DNA from: Haematococcus lacustris | Taxonomy: Eukaryota; Chlorophyta; Chlorophyceae; Chlamydomonadales; Haematococcaceae | Length of the DNA stretch: 64,000 bases | Direction of reading: 5' to 3' | NCBI GenBank assembly: GCA_030144725.1 | Contig: JASKMD010000029.1 | Location: 9,432,358-9,496,357 of the forward strand | In this document: piece by piece, positions 31,540 through 44,048 of the stretch | How positions within the stretch are numbered: the stretch's first letter is position 1 | Layout of the letters: each line of letters opens with the position of its first letter | Notes under the pieces: model-generated | What the model saw: the letters and a program-made list of their open reading frames with translations, nothing else | Told to the model about the DNA's origin: nothing | Database searches by the model: none | Program-made: the position numbers and the translations under genes

Positions 31540-33330
31540 CAGCCCTCTTGTCCCTCGCTAGGGCCTCCATTTGAGCCTACTAGCAGCCACTAGCAACCAC
31601 TGACTAGATCCGACTCAGACAGTGTTATTGGACTGTGTGGAGTAAACCCAGTGCACATGGCACATGAGCCGCCTACCACCTACACTATTGCCTGACCACG
31701 AGGGCAAGGTGTAGAGTTGGCATGACAAAACATGCACTAATTGTAAGCTGATGACAGCTCAAATGGGGGGGGGGGGCACACACTACTGTGCCTCAGCAGG
31801 CTGCTGCTGCTGCTCCTGGGCCATGGGGGGCTTGTCTCGCACCCGCTTGTAGCCCAGGCCAGGGTACTCCTTGCCCTTGGCTGGCAGAGCTCCCTGGTCT
31901 GGCCAGTAGCACAGCTCCAGCGGCCGCCACCTGCTCTCCCCAATGCGCTGCATGTTCAATGCTGCATTGCAGTCCCTGTCTAGCCACCTGCCTGGCTGTG
32001 GTGCTGGCTTGGCTTTGGCAGCCTTGCCCTTGCCCTTGCCCTTGGTGGGCTCAGCTGCCGGCTTGCTGCGCTTGGCTGGAGGGGCTCCTGGCTCCAGGCT
32101 CCTGGCTCCAGGCTGGGCGCACCAGGCGGGGTTCCACCTGCCCTGCTGGGGGCTTCCAGCCTGCAGGCCTTGTGGCACTGAGTTTGTCCAGCTCCTCCTC
32201 ACAGGGCTGCTGGCCATTCACTGCTGAGCTGACCCGGCTGGTGCGGTGCTCATCCACAAGCACCACCCTGCCCCGCAACTGGTCTGTGCCCCTGGGCCTG
32301 CACACTACCTTGCGGCAGGCACGCAACACCGCATCAGCACCCCACCCTTCCGCTGTGCCAATGCTAGCTGCTCCAAAGAACACCACCAGCTGCTTGGCAT
32401 GCCCATGGCGCTTCATAGACACCTCCGCCATGTCCTCCTCCAGCTGCAGCCATGCACACAAGGCACATGGTGGCTGACATGGTGACACCAGGTTAGGCAT
32501 GGCACAGTCAAGTACTCTTTCGTTTCGTGCCCAACCCACCACCTCTCAGTCCCTTACCCTCCCTCCCTCCCACCTACCCACCCACCCTCACCTTGTTGAA
32601 AAACTGCTCCAGCGCCCGGTCCTGGGCTCCGTACAGCCTCAGCCGCTGCCGTGCCCACTTGGGGTCCAGGTACACCTCCCACACCGCATCCCAGGTGGCC
32701 AGGGTGACGGTGATGTGCTTCAGGTTGGCCTCCAGGGAGGTGCCGGCTGAGCTTGCTGCTGCCAGGTGCTGGAGGTGGGGCTTGATCGGTGCTAGCCACC
32801 GCTCTGTGTCACGGCGGGCATTGTTCAGGCCGCTGGCATGCTTCACCTGGCCTTGGTCAGCTTCCACCGGCGCAGCTGGTCTGCCATCAGCTGGCCTGAC
32901 TGCGGATCCCACACCCCAAAGGCTGCGCTGACTGCCTGGGTGACGCCGGGGTCGATGCCCACCCCAATCTGTGTGTCTGGGTCAAACACATACTCACGCG
33001 TCTCAGCTATGCCCTTGCCTATGTGGGGGAGTCCCACTGCATGGGCGGCTGCTGCTGCTGCTGCTGGCAGCTGGGGGTGGGGCTGCAGGAGGAGGAAGGG
33101 GGTGCGTGTAGTGCACGCACACGCTGACACCGTCAGTGTCCACCGTCCTCTCAAATGCAAATTCCTTGTTACGAAGCTTTTTGGTGTCGAACCACCTGGC
33201 CCAGTGATGGCTCTGTGCTGGCTCTGAGGTGACTGCTGCCCGAGTTTTCTTGGTCAGGCCCAGCTGCCTGCACACCCCATGCAGTACCCTGCTGTCCACC
33301 TTGATGAAGTGCACCCCCACCCTGGCCATG
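31540..33330 (-). mobile_element. Longest Fanzor/TnpB-like copy, subfamily 1 (frameshifted)
   Basis: Minus-strand pieces in order: HHWARWFDTKKLRNKEFAF and TDGVSVCVHY (33130-33329); the RuvC-I block IGVGIDPGVTQAVSAAFG with the catalytic Asp (about 32920-32975); ITVTLATWDAVWEVYLDPKW (about 32650-32710); QLVVFFGAASIGTAEGWG, VVLVDEHRTSRVSS; then RWLDRDCNAALNMQRIGES, WRPLELCYW and the C-terminus. GT-AG introns are plausible between blocks (donor near 32594, acceptor near 32445). A frameshift near 32855 and a deletion and shift near 32100 that removes VRGLMWCP make it non-functional. The 3' end carries the candidate scaffold and the palindrome CCCTCGCTAGGG (31552-31563). Confidence 0.75.
31672..31761 (-). 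ncRNA. Candidate omega-RNA scaffold, subfamily 1
   Basis: Begins about 22 bp past the stop codon of the attached ORF. Plus-strand blocks: CTACACTATTGCCTGACC, GTAGAGTTGGCATGACAAAA, CATGCACTAA, GTAAGCTGATGACAGCTC. Confidence 0.45.
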
Positions 33331-33424
33331 GGGGTGAGGGTGAAGGGGGGCGGGCAGGTCAGGGTCCGGGGTCATTACAGTGACTAAGCTCAGCTCCAAC
33401 CCCTCATTTCATTTCATTCATTTC

Positions 33425-33700
33425 AGCCCAACCACCCTACTTAAATATGGCACATGGTGTTGTCTGTGGGTGTTTTCAGCTACAATTCAATATCCAACTG
33501 TGGCTTCATCAGTCGCACCCTCGATGACTACTGCAATTAAACAGCTTTACGCTTGCAAGGTTCACAGTCACAACCTGCTTGGCTGCTACTAGTAGGTCCT
33601 ATGGGTTGTTGCGGCCCCGACCAACAAATAGCTGACCCGGCTGGTGTGGAACTCATTTAAAGGCTCAACCCTGCCCTTGCCTAGTCTAGACAGAGCTGTT
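33425..33700 (-). mobile_element. Fanzor-like relic, subfamily 2, internally deleted
   Basis: The complement encodes LNEFHTSRVS (a decayed VDEFRTSRVSS block) near 33640-33685. Next to it, toward 33430, is sequence like the subfamily-2 3' end (CAGTCGCACCCTCGATGACT; GTTGTTGCGGCCCCGACC). The RuvC-III part is lost between them. Confidence 0.55.
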
Positions 33701-33823
33701 AAGATGCAGCAACCCAATATGTTCAAAAACATGGACCCTCCCCTGCCTTACCACATAAACACGAACAGAAGAGTTGTCCCTTGCATGTGTGGCCGCTGTG
33801 CTACAAGTCCACGACGCCACTTT

Positions 33824-33834
33824 TTACAATTACA
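33824..33834 (-). terminator. Likely poly(A) signal of the HROB-like gene
   Basis: Two TGTAA motifs on the minus strand 40-50 nt past the stop at 33874. TGTAA is the usual poly(A) signal of chlorophycean algae. Confidence 0.55.
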
Positions 33835-33873
33835 AGGGCATGAGCTGCCCAGCCCTGGCAGCTGGAGGATGTG

Positions 33874-36388
33874 TTAGGAAAAGTCCAAGTCTGCCAGCTC
33901 TGGACCATCCTCCTCCTCATCGCCCATCAGCCGGATGCTAGGACGCAGTTGGCCCCCCATGACTGCCGCTTTGCCGGCCACGTCCCATGGTGTCCGCTGC
34001 CCCTGCAGCTCCTTTCCATGCCCTTGCGCCACGCCCTGGCCAGGACTCAACCCCAGCCCCTGCGCCGCCTCCCTCTGCTGCTGCGCCTGCTGCCGCATCA
34101 GCTGCAGGCTGCGCACTGTGTCAGGCTTCAGCAGGGGCTTCAGCACTGGCTTAGCCACTGGTGTCTTCGTGGCAACAGGTGCAACACCAAGGCCGGACAC
34201 CGCAGCTGCAGCTGGCGCCCCTGACGTGCCTGATGCTGCTCTTTGACGCTTGACAGGCGGGGCTCCTGCCGGAGCGTGGCCTGCTGTGTCCAGCCCAGCC
34301 TGGGGAGGCATAGCCCCAGGGGCCTGCTGCCGCCCAGGCAGTGGTCTAACAGGCCTGGGGGGTGGGGGGTCTATGGCAGGGGAGGCAGGCTGTGCCCGGG
34401 CTGGCCCTGGGTGCTGAGGTGTACCTGCAGTGCCTGGTCTCATGTGGGTGGGAACTGCAAGGGGGTTACTGCTGCAGGCGGTGGTGTTTACGGGAAGTGC
34501 AGTTGTGGCAGTGCAGGTGGCTGGGGAGGCAGTGACTAGTGGTTGTGGTGGAGCTGGGTCAGGGGCCTGAGCAGATGGGCCAGGCTTGGCTGGGAGCACT
34601 CCAAGAATGTCAAACTGGCCCAGCTCTATCTCGCCCCCGTCATCCCCCTCCCCATCATCCTCCAGGAACACGTCATCCTCATCCTCATCACCACCTGCAA
34701 AACTTCTGGCAGCGCTGACGGAAGGGCGCTGCGGCAACCGCATTGCGGGGACACCAGCCCAGGGTCTGGGCTGCTCCAAGGGCTGAACAGGTGCAGGCTG
34801 GGCAGGCCGCTGGGAGAAGAGTCCAAACAGGCCCAGCAGCCCAGGGGCCTGCGCTCCCGACCCGGTGCTAGGCCCTTGCTCCATGCGCTGCTGCTGTCCG
34901 TAGGTGCCAGCCAGGCCCGGCTGCTGGGCAGCGGCTGCAAGCCCCTGTGTCTGCTGCACATGGGGCCCTTTCTGCGCTGTGTGATTTGAACCTGGTTGCT
35001 GCGTGTTTGCAATGCTGGTGTGGGCGTTCTGAGGGCTGGCTGCATCCCCTGCAGCTGCAGTACCTGGCCTGCCATGTCCCTGCCCTTGGTGCCGGTGTTG
35101 AATGTGCTGAGGCTGTGTCCCAGTCTGCATGATGTTTACAACTCCTGGCCCGCCTTGCTCGTCTGCATGGCGTTGGGTGTTGGGGGTGTGCCGCACGCAG
35201 CCCGTTCCTTTGGCATGGTTGCCATGAGTGGCAGCGGAGGGGGGCAGCAGGGCCAGCGAGCGGCTGTCAAGGCCTGGCACTCTTGCACCCCTTCCTGCCA
35301 TGATTTGTCCAGTAGCATGCAAGCCAGGGCCCTGGGTGGCATTGGACACAGGAGCTGGCCACACCTGCAACCAGCGCCGGCAGCAGCATTTCCATTCAAA
35401 ACCAGACACCAGAACTGCTGCGATCATGATGACTCCTTCACTACTCTCCATCCTCAGGGGAGCATCACATGTGTGATATGTTGTGCAAGGCAAGGGGTAA
35501 AGTGTGACGCACCTGGGTGACATTTTCAGGAACGATGCACAGGTACTGAATGGAAGGCATGGGGCAAATGAAGGTCACCTGCAGACAAAAGGCGCACACT
35601 CCCTTACGACCACACACTAACACATTGCCAGAGATAAAACATGTACCTTTGTCTACTGGGACTCATGAACATCAGTCACATGCTCATGTTGTTCATGTGC
35701 TGCTTGCATGCTCCAGATGACGCATGGTGCGCGCATTGTCAGGTGCAGTAAGGTTAGGTGAGCCTGACCTGCTTCAATGCCACTGTCGCTCCTGGGCAGA
35801 AAGCAGGGTGCTGCTGGAGTACTTTGGGGGACACCGCAGCTTTCACTTCGCCGCTGGGGTCACGCAGCACAACCATTGCATCTCCTGCAGCGCTGTGCAC
35901 CAAGCTGCAGATGACGGCAAGAAGCTGCGTGCGGCGAACAGCAACTGTTGTGGACAGTTGTTTACATGCAAGCTGTGCCCTGCAGTGCCATCACTGTGCA
36001 TAACACCCACATTGGGGACCTTGCAGGTTGTAGGGTCCCTTCGTATGCTGGCAACATTGTTCTTAAGCAGTGGATGCGTGGCTGCAAGGCTTGCCGAGGA
36101 CACAGATATGAGGCCTGTTCAAACATCATGCGGCTAAGGTCTAAGGTCTAAGGTCTAAGGAGACTCACGGTCCCATTCCACAATGTCCAGACAATTCAAA
36201 GCCAGCTCCCACGACGCGCATTGAAAGTTCGTGTTTTGCTGTGTTCCCAGCTGTCGCCAACTGCCGCCACCCCGTGGCGCTTGAATGTCTGCCAGAAGAG
36301 CGGACACTGCGTCGTCGGGCTCATTCCGAGCTCGTAGAGCTTGCAGAAGGCCAGCTGGGCCTGGGATGAGCCGCTCGCCATCGGCCAT
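33874..36388 (-). CDS. HROB: HROB-like protein (MCM8-MCM9 partner, OB fold)
   Basis: Five exons join in phase: 36169-36388, 36020-36081, 35769-35972, 35513-35578, 33874-35364 (680 residues). Near the N-terminus is IPGPAGLLQAL, the GPAG motif of HROB/C17orf53. The OB-fold region follows: AVRRTQLLAVICSLV, AMVVLRDPSGEVKAAVSPKV, CPGATVALKQVTFICPMP and QYLCIVPENV, matching the family's conserved K/DPxG, LxLKQ and Y-L-N/I-V pattern. In animals and plants HROB loads or activates MCM8-MCM9 in homologous recombination; the same nuclear role is inferred. The C-terminal 496 residues are one large Gln/Pro/Ala-rich, probably disordered exon with an acidic patch and an acidic end (LMGDEEEDGPELADLDFS). Head to head with PARN across 192 bp. 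Confidence 0.72.
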
Positions 36389-36580
36389 GTCAGCGGTACA
36401 ACTGTGGCTATGTTCGTGATGTGTTTTGAAAGTGCTGACAGGATGACTGTAATGCAAAGCACAGGTTCTAATGAATAACGTACCATAGCCATGAGCATGA
36501 TGAGACAAGACATGAACTTCAGTGCACGACTCATTACCTGATCAAATATCCCAAACTTTTTTAGGTTTGCTTGATGGTAA
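36389..36580. promoter_or_regulatory. Shared divergent promoter of HROB-like and PARN genes
   Basis: Only 192 bp separate the two start codons, so both 5' UTRs and core promoters must fit here. It contains AT-richer patches; no clear TATA box assigned. Confidence 0.55.
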
Positions 36581-39500
36581 ATGTTGAAAACTGCAGCAAC
36601 TGCAGCCGTACGCTTCTGGCTCTCTGTCGTGGTGGCTCCTCTATTCCGGCCGCTGGTGCGGGCGGCGTGCTACGCCAGGCGCACATTGGTGTGCCGCGAG
36701 CCACGCCGCGCCATGGCAGCCAGATCAGGGGGCGACGGGTGAGCGTTCATGCTAATGTATGGTAAACTGGGATGCTTGTTTGTGGCGCCCTGGCTAACAG
36801 GCCAATCGATCAAGGTGGTTGAAGTAGACAGTACACAATGCTTACTTAGGCTTGTTTGCACTATGTGCAGGGCTGTGGAGCTATGCATGGACATCACTGA
36901 CGTCACACGCGACAACTTTGATGTTGCTCTACCCAAGATACAGAAGGCCCTGTCTGAGTGCACCTACTATGCATTCGATTGCGAAATGACAGGCCTGTTC
37001 ACTGACAAGGCAAGGCAACAAGGTTGCTACGTAGCATGAGGCAGTAGGCTGGGCCTAACGACCCCAGGGCCTAATGTCTCCCAGTGACAGCACCTTGGCC
37101 CTCACTAGGGCCTACATTGTCGCTGATTGTAAGCTAATAACAGCTTAAGGGAGGGAGGCACACAGTACTGTGCCACAGGCTGCTACAGATGCAGCTGGGT
37201 CTTGGGTGGCTTGTCTCACAGCCACTTGTAGCCCAGCTCAGGGTACTCCTTGCCCTTGGCTGGCAACCACCTTGGCTGGCGAGGGGGTGTTGGGTCCAGG
37301 CTCTGGGGCTGTTGGCTGTGGGGTTGCCTGGCTGCATGGGGGCAGTGGCAAGACGAGTGGGGCCAACACCAAGCACGACATCAGGCCCTGCACTGGCTGG
37401 TCATACTGCTGGCTCCATGCTGGGCACAGCAGCTGGTGGTGCACCTGCCTTGCCGGGGTCTTGCAGCCTAGAGGCCTGTTCTCACGCAGTCTGCTGGCCT
37501 GGTGGCCCTGCGCTTGTTCCGCTGGCTCTCACAGGGCTGCTTGTTATTCACTGCTGAGATGAACTGGCTGGTGCGGAGCTCATCCACTAGCACCACCCTG
37601 CCCTGCCGCTCGTGTTACAGCACCAGCAGTAGCCTACACGGCTCGTATTCAACTTTTGCTCAGCTGCACCACACTTGCAAAGCCCAGTGTCCGCTAAGAC
37701 CCTGCCAAGGGAGTGATGGGCGCTCTGATTGCAACGCTGAGGGCCATGCTTGCGTTGCCATGCTTGCTATGTAGGGCAGTGATGAGTACCTTGATGACAT
37801 GCAAGCCCGGTGGGTCAGAGTGGTGCGGACACCTGCCAGCACTATCCCAGCTCTCAGCCTCAGGAGCAGGAGGAGTCCTTAGCAGGGAGGCAGGGCCGCA
37901 GTGCCCCTGGGGCCTGCCTGCATATACTGCCCAGCCAGCAACCAGGGAACCTACATAGCTAACTCCCAGCCAACACCCAGCCAGCAACCAGCCAGGGTTG
38001 GGTGCAGGACCAGGGTGTGCGGCATGGTCACGGTCAGGGTTCGCTGCTGTCATGCAGCACATGTAGGTCAGGCCTGCATTGGGGTCAGGGCTTGGGTCGA
38101 AGCTAGGGGTAGGGGTAGGGACAGGTCTGGAAGGGGCCTGGAATGGGTCCAGCCCCCAGCAGCAGCAGCAGCAGCAGCAGCATGGAATGCACAGCCCCTA
38201 GCAGCAGCAGCCAGCAGCAGCAGTAATTGCAACTAACAAAACCTCCAACTGCTGTACCGCGGGTTAGAACCAAGTACCAAGTACCAAGTGTTGCCGCCTG
38301 CAGGTACAGCCGAGTCAGGGATGCAGCCGCCTCCTACACCATCACCCAGTTTGGTCTATCCTGCTTCTCCCTCAGCTCCGGACCCCCCAACAGCAGCAGC
38401 GCTGCTCACAACCCCACCACCCCTCAGCCCTCCCCCGCTGTGCCAGCAGCAGCAGAAGCAGCAGCCACACCAGACACTTCAAGCATCACTGCACAACAGC
38501 CAGCAGCTGGCCCTGCAGCTTCCCAAACTGCTCAGCAGCAGCACTTTGAGGTGAGCAGCACACACACTGGCCGGCTGGGTATTGAGACGCAGTCAGGGTG
38601 GAAACAAAACAATTGCATGGGAACCTAGCAAACCACTGTCAATGCCATGTAATGCTCATGCCCATGCCAGTCTGTTGTTGACGACTTTTCCAACCTAAGC
38701 AGGGAGCAGGGATTGAGAGCAGGGAATCAATAGGGAGAACATTACAACCCGCCATGTAACATTACAACCCGCCATGTGCCAACTTAACCAACCTATTAAA
38801 CTTAATTGTGTTGGCAGTGTGCACAAGCTTCCCGTCAGGACGTGGTTACAATTGAGCACGAGCTGCAGCCTGGCCAAGACTCAGCCACCAGCCCCCTGCC
38901 ACGGGATCAGGCTGGTAGCTCCTAGTGCTCATGGCAGCCCTCTTGTCCCTCACTAGGGCCTCCATTTGAGCCCCCTACTAGCAGCCCTACCTACTAGCAG
39001 CCACTAGCAGTGCTCATGGCAGCCTACATGAGCTGGTCTTGGGATTTGAAACCATGACATGTAGTGCTGGCTGTGCCACTGCCACCTTCTCAGGTCACTA
39101 CCTTCAACGCCTACATCTTCCCTGAGCCGCTGTCCTGGGAGGTCTCGGGTTCAACTCCCGCCCGCCGCTTCCTTGTGGATGCTGGGTCACTGTCATTCTT
39201 GTAAGGGGGTCCTCTCTGCTCGCCCCGCCCTCTTAGCCTGTGAGCTTGCCCTCCTTGGCACCTCTGCCACCTTGCACCTCCACTTCACACCCATTGTGTG
39301 ATCATCACATGGGCTCCCCATCTACCCATCATACTGATTGTGTGCGCATCATGTGTGCTTCCCATGCGCCTTCCTTGCCCCATCAGCGTGCCTGCCCCCT
39401 TCCACTGCATGCTCGTGTGTTGCCCTAAACCCTGGCCCCACTCAACACCTCCCCCTTCCCTCCATGGTCCGTGTCTTTCACCACTCCATATCCTTGCATC

Positions 39501-42500
39501 ACACATCAAATGTGACACGCATGCTAGGGCACACGTTCCTGACTCCTGGCCAGTATGTGATGGTGGCACATGGGGGGCCGGGCTTAGGGGCACCCACCTT
39601 CTACTCAGCTTCTCCCCAGCAGGCTGACTGTCAGCTGCACCTCCCTGCCCTGCCCTGCACCTTCCCACCCTGCATGCCTGGCAGCCATACCGCCTGGCCT
39701 ACTGCCCCTGCTGACAGGAGCGCCAACCACTTTGACTTTAACAAGTGGGTGGCTCAAGGTGTGCCTTACATGGCTCTGCGCGAGCATGCCAAGAAAAAAC
39801 AGGTGGGTGCGAGGTGCTCCCTACGGCATTCGAACAGAGTAGCTATGGGTGTGAGGCTGATTGTTTACTTGGTGTGTAGAATGACTGGTCATGACACATG
39901 ATGTGGGTGACTGCATGGCTGCATGAGCGGTGCACCCTGCCGCTGATCTTGATTATGACTGATGCTTGATTCCTGGCTATGTAACAGCTGCCTACAGCTT
40001 AGTTTGGGCTATGCTGACTGGCTGAGCAGCTGGCAGCTGGGTTAGTAGCAGCGGCAACAACATCAGCGGAGGGGCTGGCTGGCCGTGCCTGTGCCGTGCA
40101 GTCTGGGGCCCGCCAGTCTTCTAAGACTAACCCTGTGGTATTGGAGAAGGAGGAGGACCTGGCTTTCGTGGCAGCGCTGTTGGCTGAGGTCAGGCCCATT
40201 GTAGCCTGACCTTGACCCCGACCCTGACCCTGACCCTGACCCTGACCCTGACCCTGACCCTGACCCTGACCCTGACCCTGACCCTGACCCTGACCCTGAC
40301 CCTGACCCTGACCCTGACCCTGACCCTGACCCTGACCCTGACCCTGACCCTGACCCTCACCAAGTCAGTGCAGATGTAAGTGCACTATGACCTGCATGCT
40401 CATGCTGTGCTGCACTGCTTGATAGTGTGCCTGCTGGGTCTATATGCCCAGACACCCCATGCCTTGCATGCACACAAGAAGGAGCCAGCATGTCATGTCA
40501 TGTTAATGCCGGCCTCCCAGTTTGTCATCTTGCTGGGCTCACCACTCAAAACAGGTCAAACAGTGGCTGGTGGCTGAGCCAGCACTGCCCTCGCTGCTGC
40601 TGCCCCGCTACAACTCCTTCCAACGCCTTTTAGTCCACCAAGTCCTGGCCCAAGTCTCACACTTTGCTGGCCTGGAAAGCGTGACCGACACCCATCCCGG
40701 CTTCTACATCACCAAGGTAGGCAACCAGGGCGTCCGCACCATCCTTAACCAAACGTCAACCACCAACTGCCAACCGCCCACCAACCGCCTACCAACCGTT
40801 TGGCATGGCGGGTGGAAGTAGTGGATGACTTTCCTGGCCCCTGGCTCACCCTGCTTGTCCTCATTGCTGGCCCAGGTTGACATGGATGGCTGGCCGCGCC
40901 TGCGCCTGGTGCGCGGCAGCCTGGCTGCCAAGGTGGCTCACGAGGTGGAGGAGGCAGCACTCAGGCAGGAGGTGCTGCGGCAGGCGGCTGGCTTCAGCCA
41001 AGTGCTGCAGGCCATGAGGGACAGTGGCAAGCCGGCTGTGGGCCACAACTGCTTCATGGACCTGGCGGTAAGGGGAGGCCAGGGGCGGGGCCAGGGGGCG
41101 GGGCCAGGGGAGAGACCAGGGCCGAGGGCGGGGCCGCTGCCTTGCACCGCCATGCAAGTCCTTTGCGTGTCACTCCCACACCCGGCTACGCATGTCATGG
41201 CATGCCTTGCAGTATGTGCTGGCCTCCTTTGCCACCGGGCCCTCTGCTCTACCAGAAAGCTGGAGGGACTTCAAGGAGCTATGTGGCTTCTGGTTCCCTG
41301 CTGGCCTGTATGACACCAAGCACATTGCCTACCAGCTCCCCGCATCCCTCCGCCCTGAGGGCACTGGGCTGGGCCAGCTGTACCAGGAGCTGGTGGCTGA
41401 AGGTGCGTACCAACAGTTCTCACGCCCTGTGCCCGACCCACAACATTTCAAACAATTCAAAAGTCAAAAATTTACCATGCTGCTCCCAACCGGTGCCATG
41501 GACCCACCGCTCCTCATAAAAGCTACCACGTGTTGTCGTCATTGCTTCTTTGCTGGAATTGCTTGTTGGTTGCGGCCCTGCTGGATTCAAGGCCCTCAGG
41601 GCACTGGCATTCAGGCCCTGAGGGCACTGGCACCCCCTTACAGAGCCATGCCACAACGCCAGGCTCCTGTGACAGTGCTGGGGGGTGGAGCACTAAGGAG
41701 GGGCACCCCTCTCATGACTTTGCCCGCAGGGGCCTGACTTCGTGCCCAGCTCCACTGCAGTCCTGAACCCTATAATGCAGGGAGAAGGTGGTCCACTTTG
41801 CCTCACACTTTGCCTTACTTTGCCTGTTGCCATGTTGCTGAGTGCCAGTGGTGACAGTGGTGGTAGTGCTAAGGTGTGTGCGGTGCCTACTTCATGCCCT
41901 GTACCGCTGCAGCCCTCTTGTCCTTCACTAGGGCCTCCATTTGAGCCGGATCAGAAGTACCTACTAGCAGCTACTAACTAGATCCGACTCAAACAGTACC
42001 GCCCTGTACCGCTGCAGTCCTGGTCCTTGCTGTGTGCGTTAACTGGTGTGCAACACAGGCAACAACATAAGAGAGCCACAACACCTCCCTTCTTGCCATG
42101 AGTCAGTGCAGCCCATTAAAAGCTGACCCCAATCCATGCCCTGTTGCACAACCTGATGCATCTCATCAAGGCATGCCATTTGCCAAACATGGCGTTGCTG
42201 CAGACTCAGCGCCACTAGCACCAGCACCAGCCCACCATGCCATACCTAGCAAAGGCACCACCCTGTGCTGCCCTGCCTTGCATGACTGCACACAGGAGGA
42301 TCTGCCCGCCCTGCAGCAGCCCAGCTAATGCAGCAGCAGCTAGGCTTGGGCCTGCCTACCATCAAGCACCATCCCCACTGCTCCAAGTACGAAAATGTTG
42401 CCGCCGGGGCTGCTGCTCACGAAGCTGGGTACGTTGTGTTGTAAGCATGCGCTGTGGCCACTGTCACACATCGTGTGAGGTGTGACGATTTGTGTTGTGT

Positions 42501-44005
42501 CACAGGTATGACGCTTACATGACAGGCGCAGTGTACGCCTTCCTGGGGGGCCTGGCTCGCGCCGCCCTCGGCCCCCCGCCCCGCCCACAACCCATTGTTG
42601 CACAAGACCAGCAGCAGCAGCAGCAGGCTCCCCCTCAGGAGCAGCAGGCAGGCTCGGAGGTCTCAAGGCCCACAGAGGGCACAGCAGCCAGTCAGCCGGG
42701 TGAGGGGTTAGCGCCTGGCCAGGTGGTCCCAGTGGGGCCTATTCAGGACGTGGCCCAGCCACTGGCGTCACCGCAACCCCAACTGTTGGAGTGGCTGTCA
42801 CCGTTCGCAAACAGGCTCAACATTGTGAGTCCTTGAGGAGCAACCCATCATCAGCCCAGCGGGCAAAAAATGCCACTGCAAAGGCATGATCAGGTCCCCT
42901 CACTAGGGGCGGTGATTTGTCTATATGGAGTGTCCACCTCAACTGTTGCCTGACCCCTGTGGCAGGGCTATAGCCTATAGTTGGCATGACAAACATCCAC
43001 TGATGTGAGGTGGTGACAGCTCCGAGGGGGGCACATTACTGTGCCCAGCTGCTGCTGCCGGGCCTGGGGTGGGCGGTCTCGCAGCCACTCGTAGCCTAGG
43101 CCTGGGTACCTGTTGCCCTTGGCTGGCTGAGCTGGCAGGTCTGGCCACCAGCACAGCTCCAGCGGGCGCCACCTGCTCTCCTCAATGCGCTGCATGTTTA
43201 GCTCTGCATTGCAGTCCCTGTCTACCTACCTGCCTGGAATGCCATCGGGCTGGGACAAGCAGCTTTGCCCCTGCCTTTGCCTTTGCCCTTGGCAGGCTAG
43301 ACAAGCTCAGCCGCCTGATCAGCCCTTTGTGTGCTCGGCTGACTCTGGCGTAGCAGACTGACCCTCGCCTTTGCCTTTGCTCTTGGTGGGCTGGATGGGC
43401 TCAGCTGTCTTCTCAACCTGGGTGCCCCTGGTGTGCGTCTGACTCATCCATTCTCAACCTTGCTGCTGCATGGGCTGTGCTAGCCTTTCTCAGCCCCATG
43501 TGTATGCCTGGCCATGGCTGCAGTCTCGCTCTGACATGCCCTTCATCGCGCTGGGCGGGCCAGACCTCCTGCTGCTGCGCCCCCATGTGCTCCACCTGCA
43601 TGGGCCCGCTCCTGGCATGCGCTGCATGGACATTGTGCGCAAGCTGCAGAGCATGGGCGTGGCAGGCAGGCCCCGCGTCACTGCCCTGCCCCCAGGTGGG
43701 TTTGGTGACCAGCCTGCAGGGCAGGTCAGGCGGCTGCAGGCTGTGCAGGTGGATGCATGGCTCCATGGTGTCTATGTTGTCCATGTGGTGGATGGCAGCA
43801 AATCGCCTCCTGGTCAGGGTCCACCCCCATCCCAGCCACTCTGGTCTGTGCGGCGCATGTGCTGCTGCTGATGATCGTGATGATGTTGGCCAGGCTGCTG
43901 CTGCTGCTGCTGGCCAGGCTGTTGCTGCTGCTGCCGCTGCTGCTGTTGGCCAGGCTGTTGCTGCTGCTGCACCGCTCCTTCGCTGCTGCCGCTCCATTTG
44001 TCCTC

Positions 44006-44048
<43 letters not shown>

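Noticed and set aside
39140..39170. tRNA T-arm-like GGGTTCAACTCCC
   Set aside because: It lies in a phase-matched PARN coding exon, and no acceptor stem, A box or cloverleaf surrounds it.
41730..41780. Extra PARN exon (PDFVPSSTAVLNP)
   Set aside because: Its phase would create a stop, and exon 41213-41402 joins 42344-42428 directly in the correct phase.
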